64,000 bases of DNA. It comes from Verrucomicrobiota bacterium JB022 (GTDB lineage: Bacteria > Verrucomicrobiota > Verrucomicrobiia > Opitutales > Oceanipulchritudinaceae). Location of the stretch: contig JAUTCQ010000012.1 of the NCBI GenBank assembly GCA_030673845.1, positions 433,218-497,217 of the forward strand, in the 5' to 3' direction. The notes under the pieces were generated by a model that was given only the letters and a program-made list of their open reading frames with translations, was not told the origin of the DNA and did no database searches. Below are positions 29,801 through 34,228 of this stretch, in pieces. The translations under genes were made by a program, and so were the position numbers. Position 1 is the first letter of the stretch, and every line of letters begins with the position of its first letter.

Positions 29801-30645
29801 CCCCCACTGTTGAAGCTGCCGGTGGCAAAAGCCGAAAAGATGCCACTGCCAACCGGGGACTCGGCCAGCGGAAGCGGGATGGTGACTTCGGCAGCGGCAA
29901 TCGGCCCACTCGCGAGAGCCCCCGCGCGCGCCGGTGCTTCAGGCTCCGCTTCGAGGCCACGGAGGAAAAAGCGTTGGGTGGTATGGGCGAGGCCGTAAGC
30001 GTCTTGCCCGCCGCCGTTGAAGACGAGCTGCAGGGCGCCTTCGGCCGACACGCTGCCGGTCGTCTCGACCTGCCAGCGGTAGGCGTCGAGGGGCCGCACG
30101 ACCATGTGCGGGAGCGATTCGCCACCAAACAGGGCAAAGGCGTTGGCGCTAGGCAATTCGCCGATGGGGCGGGTACTGCGCAGGACAAACTTTGCCTTGC
30201 CGCTCGCCGCTTCGCGCGTGGCAGACTCCAGCCATACGCCTGCCGTGCCCGGCGTTTCGGCAAAGTCCACGCCTTGGTCGACGACTTCCCAGGCGGCATT
30301 GGTGCCCACCAGCTCGATCGTCACTTGCCCCGACGCCACCGCCTCGCCCAGCGGCACGTCGATCAGCACCTGGCCTTCTTGTTCCCACGCCGTGAGGTCG
30401 AGGGGGAGAGAAACGACTTCATCCCGGCCCCAGCTCACTTCCACGGTGGCGTCTTCGAGCGATGCGCGCTCGGCCTTGGCGTCGATGGCGAGGGTGGCAC
30501 CCAACGTAGCGTAGCCGCTCGCTGGCGCACTGTAAGGGAGGGTGACGGCAGCTTGCTGGGCCACTGCCTGCCCCAAGGGCAAAGACAGGAGGGCGGACAG
30601 CAACAGACCGCTGCGCAAGGTCAGCGAAGCTCGGGTTGCAATCAT
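11845..30645 (-). CDS. Giant ~6266-residue secreted multidomain protein ending in a Hint domain
   Basis: I start at the ATG at 30645, which opens a signal peptide (LTLRSGLLLSALLSLPLGQAVAQ); an in-frame start at 30723 would add 26 unlikely residues. Domains in order: PPC-like region (~200-480), LamG lectin-like domain (~490-717), Ig-like domain, three ~742-residue super-repeats (852-3079), and a degenerate fourth with PPC domains (to ~3330). Each super-repeat is a seven-bladed FG-GAP/VCBS propeller plus PPC plus Ig-like domains. Next come CARDB domains (~3336-3586), three bacterial GGG-type repeats (~3588-3826), FN3 domains (~3929-4129), a beta-helix-like stretch (~4131-4349), many Ig/FN3 domains, a short Gly run and a Hint domain (6114-6266). 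Calcium-type DxDGDGxxD motifs are frequent. The architecture suggests a cell-surface adhesin or matrix protein; no enzymatic domain other than Hint was recognised. Confidence 0.9.
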   Translation of the reverse strand: MIATRASLTLRSGLLLSALLSLPLGQAVAQQAAVTLPYSAPASGYATLGATLAIDAKAERASLEDATVEVSWGRDEVVSLPLDLTAWEQEGQVLIDVPLGEAVASGQVTIELVGTNAAWEVVDQGVDFAETPGTAGVWLESATREAASGKAKFVLRSTRPIGELPSANAFALFGGESLPHMVVRPLDAYRWQVETTGSVSAEGALQLVFNGGGQDAYGLAHTTQRFFLRGLEAEPEAPARAGALASGPIAAAEVTIPLPLAESPVGSGIFSAFATGSFNSGGGQTNAYNYQIELEGGDQLSVYTNSTLATPPVHRLQLYGPTGTLLIGSSNGSPDPIQQYAITTPGTYTVRYWTDGSTDFEIRIDVGRGESLESEPNGELGQANFLRFNAIAGGSQAQIAGALADLERNSWFVGSNDVNGDFYRLGAINAGNSIDITYALPDDSTLEVGDLELVLYRAGQATPLAITSTGSGLSHTASANDLYYLQVGINDNLDGTSLVFDGGTDRVDLPPEAMHGRTAMTVEFWMRGTPSNRALISTAHASQNNEWLVWIVNATTMDVYDHGSYRRFTVPTIDEATWRHYAIVRNPTAGTVGIFVDGVSVGSQAATLNPLNSQGFVLGQDQDSVNGGYDSNQAFLGSLDDLRIWSVVRTPTEIADHQKVILDGDEPGLVAYWRFNEGTGTAIADETANDYDGTLNGVVFQGDVNAAGFNPAKLGMLARYVATATISDSIAPTVVGTSLPNPNNSEYYVSFTVDFSEDMAPLTVANSANYSLASAGPDGFRGTGDDEVYTLAVMPYANGTRVTFDLPDGPLQPGDYRFTAGIGLTDRAANALVPYTLDFTLDPLGDFIVENRSNNTRATATPLALMIDATHDGTFTIANTFGAGNFTGLEQVDLNGDGNLDLLALDTATDVVTAYLHNGAGGYTMGETYPLTDEAYYSAVADFNGDGRLDLAVTLLDDDQIRVFFNQGDGTLLPVGTTNVGDGPYEIVAGDFNGDGDADLAVANYYGDSLTILLNDGNGSFTATTIDAGANTEPYGLAVGDFNEDSRLDLAYTEHAGNRIGLLLGQGDGTFASATYLALNPTEQSPQGVRAADLDGDNHLDLVVVFDRNWNASQGSIYFGAGDGTFVDEYRFDAGTYSKQLKLLDIDGDGLLDVTVSTPYEFRYLLGTGRRESPLAGATVMDTLDSMDGVAVDDVTDNGRNDLILAGNSSDNFTLLTGNPTVAPLADAGIPGLRQALGRGNIRNTTDVDYFSFSVDAGDKLSLVVDSMREGTQTMGLAYLIYPLTGSTSLNATYGSYTTGRAVSNPLTLAAPGTYYVVVQRNWDYWDEYRFRLSLASSDFQLESEPNDNINQADPLSLQIEGGALQGKMLAQANEDDTSGDYFSIGNYGEGATITLTFQNTEDSNLTPQLWILTSDNVVRSGGAQGQTTISYTVTEATEGAYFVRMRGVDGTRDFWGEYVLSVEVSDATPIQITSDTLPGEGSTVSTMINGLSLTVTEDLDPDSANNVAYYDLRSSGADGVFNTADDEVYTFDRPTYVSGRTLTLSFPDGPVQPGDIRFSIPAGSLRDRFGNTLEAPYVRTFRIEGLPPFVTESRSNNTFATADSISVTPSDDHSGSFTNLPPVATLAVARRLATGDFDRDGNADIAVASAGDSSLKVYFGTGSGTFDAPVSYAVAQAPYDVKAVDLDGDTYPDLVVTTAVNHQTTAGNAVVFLNDGAGSFSSASYTVGNYPRDIAVGDWNDDGHPDLAIANYRYVNSDAGSVTLLTNDGAGAFTASTILGGLNLKIFGVAAGDFDGDGIDDLAVTDDRNARLGVLLNEGAGAFSNPPVWTNVIAKPRSVQSGDINGDDDLDLVISFEDNDSVSYLLGDGSGAFASVESLDFNNSDGWALLLADINDDGQLDVAVGGDEGVSYRAIRSGAFQALVSMDPDNRVFEGLGAADFNSDGLTDLIGSAQDGRIVLFMGQSALPLAEVAGIPGLREAYFRGRGPNQEEDYYVFSANEGDVLTLAATSLVANSNYSHTVYLYDGVGAQLAVTYIYNGSGEMYYPALPNAGRYFVRVVPYANRAEEYRVRVSLMPPGTPLEDSSNDSVGVSDPLSFSPGAGGLVARIFANFDQRDTVDYFRIGNLGAGATVTVQLQQPADSPFVPVLKLFGQTGSVTKLQGAPGATSISYTFVEGEENLYHVMVDDDGSGGHLFSRYLLTVTLSDAEAPSITGVTLADEGETDNGLFVRFDLTFSEDLEAATVNDPNSYDLRTAGPDTLFGTADDEVYHFRSPGYTTGRTASLPIVDGPLQAGHYRLTVAAENLRDLFGNSLAEDFVRTFHIEGVQDTVTESRSNNTFAEADPLAEGTGSSVDGSFELSSSVAVGVDTVDLVLLDADGDGDLDLVGALTTGTTPLRLWLNDGTGTFSGGTPIVTYGTAQTPRRLLAAELTGDSLTDIAVTLDGSDSVRVYANNGDGTFTETANLSGAGDPHAIAAADLDGDTFLDLVVQMSTNPARVGVWLNDGAGAFTGGIVQGFASNTTLAGIALGDVDGDGHADLITSDTYHDNLLIRLGDGTGAFAPATTYGLTDTSPTHVALGDFNSDGALDVIVAFSSENHFDYFAGAGDGTFTRREIPLGAIESPNRITVADIDGDGVSDLLFHGYRSGGIYLFYGLNYGDSPLTGVVRYTQPSRTEAGAVGDLDGDGYREIVAANQATDGFDILTGRRSLGLKSDTEVLGLRYALARGTLRTGTTETDADYWKFSALAGDRLFVSTEHSINAWTNYSTVTIYDGGGASLSTFNGDSPGGEGQNNPLTIGAPGTIFVRFSPGTSTGEYSYVVNLLPAPIQTEPEDNDTVATATVPAFEITAGEKSASVFGNVERDADQDHYLLGNLAPGTQIKVTLRLPVYSLLEPIMTLFRDGEPALATTTQGETFISATVPADQGGAYYLRITAGGNTGSYRSTYLAEMELLDNAAPEILGATLPAGSSDGFISSFSVSLSEDLDPVVVNDLGSYELRYAGADDTLDTADDEQIAFTVGAYTAGSVINFGIVDEPLRPGVYRFTASNALVDLYGNPLPTPYTQVFTVSQLNGFTTEAPNNNSVATASAFVLHPGEDGYRSGGLRGRLSTITQFDYWKVAATAGQKMIVDIDVVGSSTGSELDLTVRGPNNAVMTALVSPDNGSFATTGPITITETGTHIIQLDRYDSFAGEYRVRVTLIDAGKQHETEANNTVGAANPLTLTSNGTSRGGNIWGRVHDNGDLDYFSLGTLASGETIFLTANTPTTSGLVPSVAVYTSSGSFVSEVSGGRSGDAVAQVDITTPGDYFALVRQSSQTGGLMAEYYLNVEIAPSDTTPYANLQVQTVTPPSGGSIRSGDTVNFSFTVRNLGNSDAATPPWRDRVVVSQNAIFGDGDDLELAAFDRAVGLTAGASYTVSESAELPEGIDGDFFLIVKTDVTDTVDEFVFEGDNVTASASTFRVTRAAYPDLAVQNLAVAISGPNADPEVTWTTANVGTGGAVGGLTETLQLFNRDTGNLVRQQTLNLNQDLASGGTAPRAFTLPNPGHGHYRVYVTTDAEDDFYEFGATTHAEAEDNTFSTDFTVYDFYQVSVAAQPAAGGSVTGGGTFQEGSSVTVTATPDTSTAPYSFSRWTRVTGELLSTRASYTFVPTRDESLIAHFALPTYTVMLTKSLAEGGTVTGGGSYSHGANVTLTASPKPGYNFVGWQENGGSLGNSSSLALVITGARSIVALFEEKNPSHNVTVATQPAGILSLPGSGTYTNGQTLNLSAPATHVDGATEYLFQQWTLNGVNYSSSRTASDTFTTLDPVAMAFTAVYSSRNFLPTVTSATPSIPTAQFVTEGAEFRVTLVFDRAMNPSIQPTVAIASANAANVPTFPTGGTWTANNTWLSKILTFGAGATGDYTLTVSDATDTDGRTMNAAQVLTFKVDVDAPAAPTLALGATSAATAQVTWNGYSAPADLQGFRLFLDTSDFATVDPADAINSVGAGVRSHVFTNLELDTPYFAAVVAVDNAGNFEPAVTTLSFTLASDIPPPVAVTPRDYTPSGFTLDWAGYDPSTLKGFAGYHVYRAQADFSDVSAMTPVATLDAAATSYTVTGLDRTQDYYFAVVGFNQLDQQNPAVTTVAWSDPLSGAITEDRTFGGNGATVEVLQPVTVSNGATLAIEPGTTLYFAPGAGITIADGILDAQGTALQPIVLTSANDRQGSPTAAQRGDWGGVTLQDATNVSRLDYVWIAYGEGLTLTGATPNLGPLALVRNSGAGLTVANGTSLTASDLYLAFNDVGLAVGAGSVVDLSNSVLKNNTSFAATNSGGTLTAQGNWWGTSDAGAIAGSVQGTIDTSSPLLEEPLLGTGFGLKNGITQTTNGTVTLVIASFNASAYRVSEDSTFAGVLYEDVFGPTAVNPYTPQPWEQAFTVSTGAGLKTIHLELLSPTGGETADASVSLDLLGDGPTIQGFSLQEGDLITRPVIVSATTTAPLGVASVRFLVNGAPVAEVAGSALSQRWDISGYVSGVYRVRVEARDMEGNLAVRELNVTINPLPAGIPIITTPTEGTTVTVDTIDVSGTAEPSVAVRILRNGAVVATGNANVDGDFSFTAIPLVEGANTLVAVAFDAAGTGASQPVQVISDTMGPVGLEIEQPLYDAKTGLLIQWRYTGEEGERPTRYEVFWDTVPFDDVDDAAFSSGILQEMSFALKNRPDLHYYIRVVGYDAAGNASVPTAMVEATLDETAPVIQIFYDEAMPAGPGDLGVILQANEPLQGTPTLTILPKDMRSPISVPLTANSSQSFSGTFPVTDASARSGIANVTVSARDLNGNRFTGAPTGETLVFDVTRPTGELRLNREAPIQTLTTQSVQLTLELSEEAAAGTAPELLFSPPSGADVEVELVNSGDNRIFTGQLTLFPSMGRGVGLFLMQVEDANGNTGTVLTQGEELELYNTQLPPPPAAPAYFAADTLPGGQIRLVWAPSELASTYALYRVPSSQSGIPNVLIAQGIAATEYVDLPPTDGTYRYVVTASRLGAESAPSITVTGLSDRVAPAAPLNLQATLGYTGVQLTFDNSSGEPNPHHWVLYRNGTPVGSHSPILRVIRDTPPRGEMVYQVAASDAYGNHALSNSATIEMYVGAVRNLAANVSPQGAVALSWTNTDNQATGYKVYRNGVQQTPTPITGASYADPIALPANSPVTYAVTAVNDQDQESIAREIVVQPLKLALKVNPNASGVEQASVVGFFDLYRVAFNHASDNADLNFSEIRVRRDVGGNVLLETYPVSQAVTAGATAELDVPVPAPGASVSNQLITLHLKTQPAEDGSYLRYQLDRTFTEGIARPQNAIMLTPQGRPLAGGLSNFDVKLTNLGHAPAQFVLVRDNGSLPGDLEISVRTDSGQEVSVTEFRQLVPGMTFNSSGDGMVVLNPGQSRTFTFEDVFVPAVLAESTKARFTAKIDPIYYGLRSPGERTSGPVSGSTEATPRETPYYGTASTARAIYSNDELITVTGQALNRDDDTPLPNTALRLGFNVQGFVFHEDVTTDGSGNYSFDYQPPFGIAGRIAIWAAHPEVVDELDQASVTLYRSFIAPARGDIRMSKSDTLDFEVSLINPGDVPLENVTMDVRAYVVNPDTSETDITSVDAILREPLPVSIGAGARAPVKLQLQSTLDAPDNAVVEIKLTSDQGAASTFTGFVSLLPAIPILSVEAPQMGYVDLTVDRGSLKSRQVTIVNNGLRPLENPVLTPPQNISWMHINLPLNAQGKAELEDIPVGGKLTFTVVYTPPEDVEIGYHDDVVTISGSNAVSDFELGLYAQISSNLTGSVLFSLDNTLVQPLPNATVRLRNLALGINRGPYKTDAAGQVLVDDLQEGQWSWQASAPAHSTAAGTVEVIPDQTVQVAQRLYKSLVTVKFSVVPKPFTDRYEIKIEQTFETRVPAPVLYLDPPQYSFENPPDGFETTVIFTLHNEGLIRAFDVEISGMELDWGSVEPLISYLPEIAPQTSIDLPFRFKIFDPAEASPARAAMRAGAIRAGGASDFASCFLGIPMGADADLARGMAALVKASYQCSDGAAAKAALSGMLLASSILSAPVHVNHAPWAYLARAIGCATNFFATAGGGGGGGGGPSGASGGHVTTTTGSGCFLPDTPVLMASGASLPIEQISIGDRVATGRATNATVVDVVTLQKDDVYAITYEDAQGRPAGQLFATAEHNIWVDGKEWVPVAGLQLGDWLHRADGSQVRIASIQPVSGEHTVYTLLLGEDSAFYANGILVQDSCGNYSQLTQDALPEGGQAE
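11848..12306 (-). other. Hint (Hedgehog/intein-type) domain at the C-terminus of the giant protein
   Basis: The domain opens with Cys6114 in GSGCFLPDTPVLMASG, followed by IEQISIGDRVAT, then the block-B-like TAEHNIWVDGKEWVPVAGL and LGDWLHRADGS. It closes with VYTLLLGEDSAFYANGILV-QDSC. This order matches pretoxin/Hedgehog Hint domains. The N-terminal Cys needed for the N-to-S acyl shift and the TxxH are present. The C-terminal His-Asn pair of splicing inteins is replaced by Gln-Asp. Only ~20 residues follow, so there is no C-extein. A run of about nine glycines and a TTTTGSG linker precede it. N-terminal cleavage or ester transfer is chemically possible; splicing is not expected. Confidence 0.85.
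21409..23640 (-). repeat. Super-repeat unit 3 of the giant protein (744 codons)
   Basis: The unit begins at RSNNTFAEAD (Arg codon at 23638-23640). Seven FG-GAP-type motifs (DADGDGDLDLVGAL, DVDGDGHADLITSD, DLDGDGYREIVAAN and others) are followed by PPC-like domains and an Ig-like domain with DTLDTADDEQIAF and VDEPLRPGVYRF. At 2232 bp the phase marker recurs as APNNNSVATAS, where the propeller is no longer present. Confidence 0.85.
23641..25863 (-). repeat. Super-repeat unit 2 of the giant protein (741 codons)
   Basis: The unit begins at RSNNTFATAD (Arg codon at 25861-25863) with the same order as unit 1. Seven FG-GAP motifs (including DFDRDGNADIAVAS, DWNDDGHPDLAIAN, DFNSDGLTDLIGSA) are followed by PPC-like domains and an Ig-like domain with TLFGTADDEVYHF and VDGPLQAGHYRL. 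The period to the next unit is 2223 bp. Confidence 0.85.
25864..28092 (-). repeat. Super-repeat unit 1 of the giant protein (743 codons)
   Basis: The unit begins at RSNNTRATA (Arg codon at 28090-28092). It holds seven FG-GAP motifs (such as DLNGDGNLDLLALD, DFNGDGRLDLAVTL, DIDGDGLLDVTVST), then two PPC-like domains and an Ig-like domain with GVFNTADDEVYTF and PDGPVQPGDIRF. The next unit starts 2229 bp further at the equivalent Arg. Confidence 0.85.
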
Positions 30646-31296
30646 AGGAAGACGGCTCGAGAAACGAGGAAACACAAAAGACGACGGTTTACCGGGGATC
30701 AAACCCAGTGAAGAGAGACACAATGGCTAACGCTCCCCGCAGCTATGAATCCTCTTTCCACGAGAGACAGGTGAGGTGTGAGACGATCAACACAGCGAGA
30801 AGCGATTGCCGAGTAGCTAAACTGGGTAGCAAACAATTATCGCGGTTTAAATAGTAAAATTTGAGCTGAGGAATCCACCGCAAGCGCAGATTTGGCCGCC
30901 TAAGCACAGACATCGGGCCTCATACATTCGTTTAATTGAACATCTCAAGACAGGCACCCAAACCACATCGCAAGATCCTGATTTCTAAATAGATACCAGT
31001 CCCATTAAGCACTATTAGCGATTTTGATTACAGAAACTTTACCAACCGCATTACGTTATTCTTAGCAATTAAACCCTAGACCCAAACCAAGCCATATCCT
31101 GATTTCTTTACCATCCTTTTAAGGAAGGCCTAAATGGCACTAAAAAGCCAAAAAGATGTTTTACATCTCTATTACACGCTCATCGCGGCATTTTCGCGCA
31201 TGAAGCAGAAGTTGCGACGCTCATTATCTTCACCTCAAGTTTATTCTGCTTTCTTTCGCGGTTGCCAAAGCAGTAGGTGCCTGCCGCAATTGGGGC
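30646..31296. other. AT-richer intergenic region between divergent transcription units
   Basis: About 650 bp without a convincing gene. It must contain the promoter of the large leftward operon and, on the other strand, that of the Nudix gene. I see no clear -35/-10 pair on either strand. It contains an imperfect direct repeat (30956-30986 and 31080-31107) and, on the plus strand, a good ribosome-binding-like AAGGAAGG before an ATG at 31134 whose frame runs out of phase into the Nudix gene. The base composition drops clearly compared with the flanking genes. Confidence 0.6.
30956..31107. repeat. Imperfect direct repeat pair upstream of the giant operon
   Basis: Copy A (30956-30986) and copy B (31080-31107) share ACCCAAACCA, a 9 or 6 nt spacer, and ATCCTGATTTCT, 22 identical bases in the same order. 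The copies are about 122 bp apart and both lie in the noncoding gap. They could be paired regulator sites; this is inference. Confidence 0.5.
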
Positions 31297-31704
31297 ATGG
31301 AGCCCAATTCAAACACGCCCCCCGTCGCCGTCGTCTGCGCTGTCCTAACGGATACCGAGGGCAACGTGCTAACGGCGAAGCGGCCCGCACACAAGAAGCT
31401 GGGCGGCCAATGGGAATTCCCGGGGGGCAAGGTCGAGCCCGGGGAAGCGCCTGCCGATGCCCTGCGCCGCGAATTACAGGAAGAGCTGGAGCTGGAAGTG
31501 AGCGCGCTGGAGCCGCTCGAACCAGTCGAGCACACCTACCCCTTCGGGCCCGTGCGGCTGATCCCGTTTCGCATCGTTTGCGATCCTCGCCCACATCTGG
31601 TGCTCAAGGAGCATACGGAGGCCCGCTGGATCGCCCCGGCCGAGTGGGAGCGGCTCGACTGGGTGCCCGCCGATGTGCCCGTGTGCCGGCAGCTGTGGCC
31701 GTAG
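31297..31704 (+). CDS. Nudix hydrolase, MutT/8-oxo-dGTP diphosphatase-like
   Basis: 135 residues. The start PPVAVVCAVLTDTEGNVLTAKRP and GGQWEFPGGKVEPGE are typical of MutT-type enzymes that sanitise oxidised nucleotides. The Nudix box lies at about residues 43-65 (GGKVEPGEAPADALRRELQEEL), with metal-binding REL.EE intact; the Gly near the box end is Glu. The frame is open upstream to about 31205 but without ATG, so 31297 is the best start. It is followed 48 bp later by a HAD hydrolase gene in the same direction and may share its transcript. Confidence 0.9.
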   Translation: MEPNSNTPPVAVVCAVLTDTEGNVLTAKRPAHKKLGGQWEFPGGKVEPGEAPADALRRELQEELELEVSALEPLEPVEHTYPFGPVRLIPFRIVCDPRPHLVLKEHTEARWIAPAEWERLDWVPADVPVCRQLWP

Positions 31705-31752
31705 TGGCACCGCTCTTGCCAAAGCGCCCCGGCCCGCGCACACTGGCTCCTT

Positions 31753-32787
31753 ATGTCCGAAGATACACTGCACCGCCAAAACATCGTCGCCTGCCTGTGG
31801 GACTTCGACAAGACCCTCATCCCGGGCTACATGCAGTGGCCGATCTTCGAGCACTACGGGATCGACGAGCGCGCATTCTGGGTCGAGGTCAACAGCATGG
31901 AAGAAGTCTACCGGCAACGGGGCCAGAACCCTTCGCCCGAGATTCTCTACCTCAACCACCTGCTCACCTACACGCGGGCGGGCATTACCAGCGGCCTCAA
32001 CAACGCCCTGTTGCGCGAGCTGGGGAAGAAGCTGACCTTTTATGCGGGCTTGCCGGAGTTCTTCGACCGGCTGAAGCGCATCGTCTCCGAAAACCCCGTC
32101 TACGCACGCTATGAGATCAAGCTGGAGCACTATATTATCTCCACCGGTCTGGCCGAAATGATCCGCGGCAGCGCGATCGCTCCCTACATCGACGGGGTGT
32201 ATGCCTGTGAATTCATCGAGAACCCCCTGCCCCCGCACTACAACCTGCAGCAAGAGCTGGAAATGGAGCCGGGCGATTCCGAAATCGGCCAGATCGGGCG
32301 CTTTGTCGACAACACGATCAAGACGCGCTTCATCTTCGAGATCAACAAGGGCACGAACAAGATCGCCAGCATCGACGTGAATTCCAAGATCTCGCAGGAA
32401 GACCGCCGCGTGCCGATCCGCAACATGATCTATATTGCGGACGGCCCTTCCGATGTGCCGGTGTTCTCCGTGGTGCGCAAGAGCGGCGGCAAGGCTTACG
32501 CCGTCTACGCCCCGGGCAGCGAATCCGAATTTGTGCAAAACGACGAGCTGCGCCAGTGCGGCCGTGTCGACCACTTTGGCCGGGCCGACTTCCGCGAGCG
32601 CAGCGATACCTATATGTGGCTGACGACCCACGTGAAGCGCATTTGCGACCGCATCGTGGAAGAGTCGGAGCTGGCGCTGAACCGCCGCGTAGGCCGCCCT
32701 CCCCGCCACCTGCACGACGACAAGCCGCTCCGCACGCCCAAGGGGCCGCAGCAGGAGATCCTCTTTGGCGAAGGCCAGCAGGGGTAA
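31753..32787 (+). CDS. HAD-superfamily hydrolase
   Basis: 344 residues. Motif I is LWDFDKTL with nucleophile Asp17 and general acid Asp19. The late motif is IADGPSDVPVFS (two Asp for Mg2+), and a Lys-containing segment lies between. A large helical insert (about 40-130) forms the cap. The substrate is not deducible; phosphoserine-phosphatase-like or nucleotidase-like activity is possible. There is no signal peptide, so it is cytoplasmic. It lies between the Nudix gene and an MFS transporter, all in the same direction. Confidence 0.88.
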   Translation: MSEDTLHRQNIVACLWDFDKTLIPGYMQWPIFEHYGIDERAFWVEVNSMEEVYRQRGQNPSPEILYLNHLLTYTRAGITSGLNNALLRELGKKLTFYAGLPEFFDRLKRIVSENPVYARYEIKLEHYIISTGLAEMIRGSAIAPYIDGVYACEFIENPLPPHYNLQQELEMEPGDSEIGQIGRFVDNTIKTRFIFEINKGTNKIASIDVNSKISQEDRRVPIRNMIYIADGPSDVPVFSVVRKSGGKAYAVYAPGSESEFVQNDELRQCGRVDHFGRADFRERSDTYMWLTTHVKRICDRIVEESELALNRRVGRPPRHLHDDKPLRTPKGPQQEILFGEGQQG

Positions 32788-32855
32788 GCGCACGCGATTG
32801 AGCTCATGAGTTGCCCTGATCGGCAAGGCGTGCAAGATCTGCCGCTGCTGCTGTC

Positions 32856-34190
32856 ATGAAGCCTGCCTCGCCTTTTTCGCTGCCCAACGTCCGGCTGTTC
32901 ATCATCTTCCGGGTGCTGGCCAATGCCCGGTATTATTACCCGGTGATGGCCAAGATGTTCCTCGACCTGGGGCTGACGCTGACCCAGTTCAACCTGCTCA
33001 ACGCCATCTGGGCCGCCACGATCGTGCTGGCGGAGGTGCCTTCGGGCGCCATGGCGGACATCGTGGGCCGGCGCAACCTCGTGCTGCTGGCCGCCCTGCT
33101 GATGACGGTCGAGATGGTGGTGCTGCTGGTGGCCCCCATCGACGGCGGCTGGATGCTTTTCACCCTCGTGGCGATCAACCGCATTGCCAGTGGGCTGGGC
33201 GAGGCCAGCGCGAGCGGGGCCGATGAGGCGGTCGCATTCGATACGCTGCAGGAGAAGGGGCTGGAGGCCCAGTGGCCCCGGGTGCTCGACATCCTGGCGC
33301 GGTGGTCGGCGGTAGGCTTCTTTGTGGCCATGATCCTCGGCGGCCTCGTCTACGACCTTACACTGGTCAACACCGTGTGGCAGGCCCTCGGGGGCAGCGA
33401 AGAGCTGACGCGCGCCGACATCGTCAAGATCCCCATCTGGATGACGCTGATTCATGCGCTGGTCGTCGCCCTCGCGGCGCTGCGGATGAAGGAGCCGGAG
33501 AGTTTCGAGCGTCAACCCATGCGCTGGGCCGCCGTGCGCGGGGCTTTTCAGCAAATGGCGCGGGCGGGCCAGTGGACGCTCCAGCACCGCTTTGTGCTCT
33601 TCGTGATCATCGCCGGGGTGTTGCTCGATGCCTTCGGTCGGCAGCTCGCCGTGCTGGGCTCGGAATATCTGAGCATCATCGGCTACCCGCCCAGCATGCT
33701 CGGCTTTATCTTTGCCGGGCTCGCGCTGCTCGGGTTTTTCTACGGGCGCATCGGGCGATTCCTCGTCACGCACCGCAGCCCGGTGCAAAACCTGTTGCTG
33801 CTCTCGGGTTGTATGCTGGCGGGGCTGCTGGGGCTCGGCTTCGCCCTGCCCTACGTGGGCCTGCTCTTTTATCTGCTCTGCACCTCGGCGCTCAACTTTG
33901 TGGGCTTTTTCCACAGCCACTACCTCAACCGCGAGGTGGATTCCAAACAGCGCGCGACCGTCCTGAGCTTCAAAGGGCTGGCGATCAACCTGGGCTACGG
34001 GGCCATCGGGCTGGCCCATGTCGCCATCCTCGCCGGGCTGCAGCTCTGGTTCCCCGACGCCAGCCAGGACGTGCTGCTCACACGCTCGTTCTTCGCCTTC
34101 CCGGTGCTCTTTATCCTGGGGCTCGCCGTTTTGCTGCTGGCAGGGCGTCACTTCATCCGCCGGCAGGAGAAAATCACCGCCGTGGGCTGA
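32856..34190 (+). CDS. MFS transporter
   Basis: 444 residues with about 12 hydrophobic segments. The loop 2-3 motif GAMADIVGRRN is the MFS motif A, preceded by AEVPSG. The N-terminus has the form FRVLANARYYYPVMAKMF. A central loop (about 185-225) separates the two halves. The substrate is unknown. The TetR-family gene starting 39 bp downstream suggests a ligand-controlled efflux pair, although regulator and transporter here run in the same direction. Confidence 0.9.
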   Translation: MKPASPFSLPNVRLFIIFRVLANARYYYPVMAKMFLDLGLTLTQFNLLNAIWAATIVLAEVPSGAMADIVGRRNLVLLAALLMTVEMVVLLVAPIDGGWMLFTLVAINRIASGLGEASASGADEAVAFDTLQEKGLEAQWPRVLDILARWSAVGFFVAMILGGLVYDLTLVNTVWQALGGSEELTRADIVKIPIWMTLIHALVVALAALRMKEPESFERQPMRWAAVRGAFQQMARAGQWTLQHRFVLFVIIAGVLLDAFGRQLAVLGSEYLSIIGYPPSMLGFIFAGLALLGFFYGRIGRFLVTHRSPVQNLLLLSGCMLAGLLGLGFALPYVGLLFYLLCTSALNFVGFFHSHYLNREVDSKQRATVLSFKGLAINLGYGAIGLAHVAILAGLQLWFPDASQDVLLTRSFFAFPVLFILGLAVLLLAGRHFIRRQEKITAVG

Positions 34191-34209
34191 CTTGACAACC
34201 CAGCAGCCG

Positions 34210-34225
34210 CAGACCACCTTGTCTA
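34210..34225. promoter_or_regulatory. Candidate TetR operator
   Basis: CAGACC-ACCT-TGTCTA lies 3 bp before the ATG of the TetR gene. It matches the TAGACC-N4-GGTCTA site known for NemR/LmrA-type TetR proteins at 10 of 12 fixed positions. Its location suggests autorepression. Confidence 0.5.
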
Positions 34226-34228
34226 TTA

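Noticed and set aside
31134-32114. Plus-strand frame with a good AAGGAAGG ribosome-binding-like site before ATG 31134
   Set aside because: After ~45 codons it reads the Nudix and HAD genes out of frame and becomes Arg/Pro/Ala-rich. A short leader peptide cannot be excluded but has no stop in the leader.
34192-34225. TTGACA at 34192 as -35 box of the TetR gene
   Set aside because: No TATAAT-like hexamer lies 16-18 bp downstream; the operator-like palindrome is the better-supported feature.
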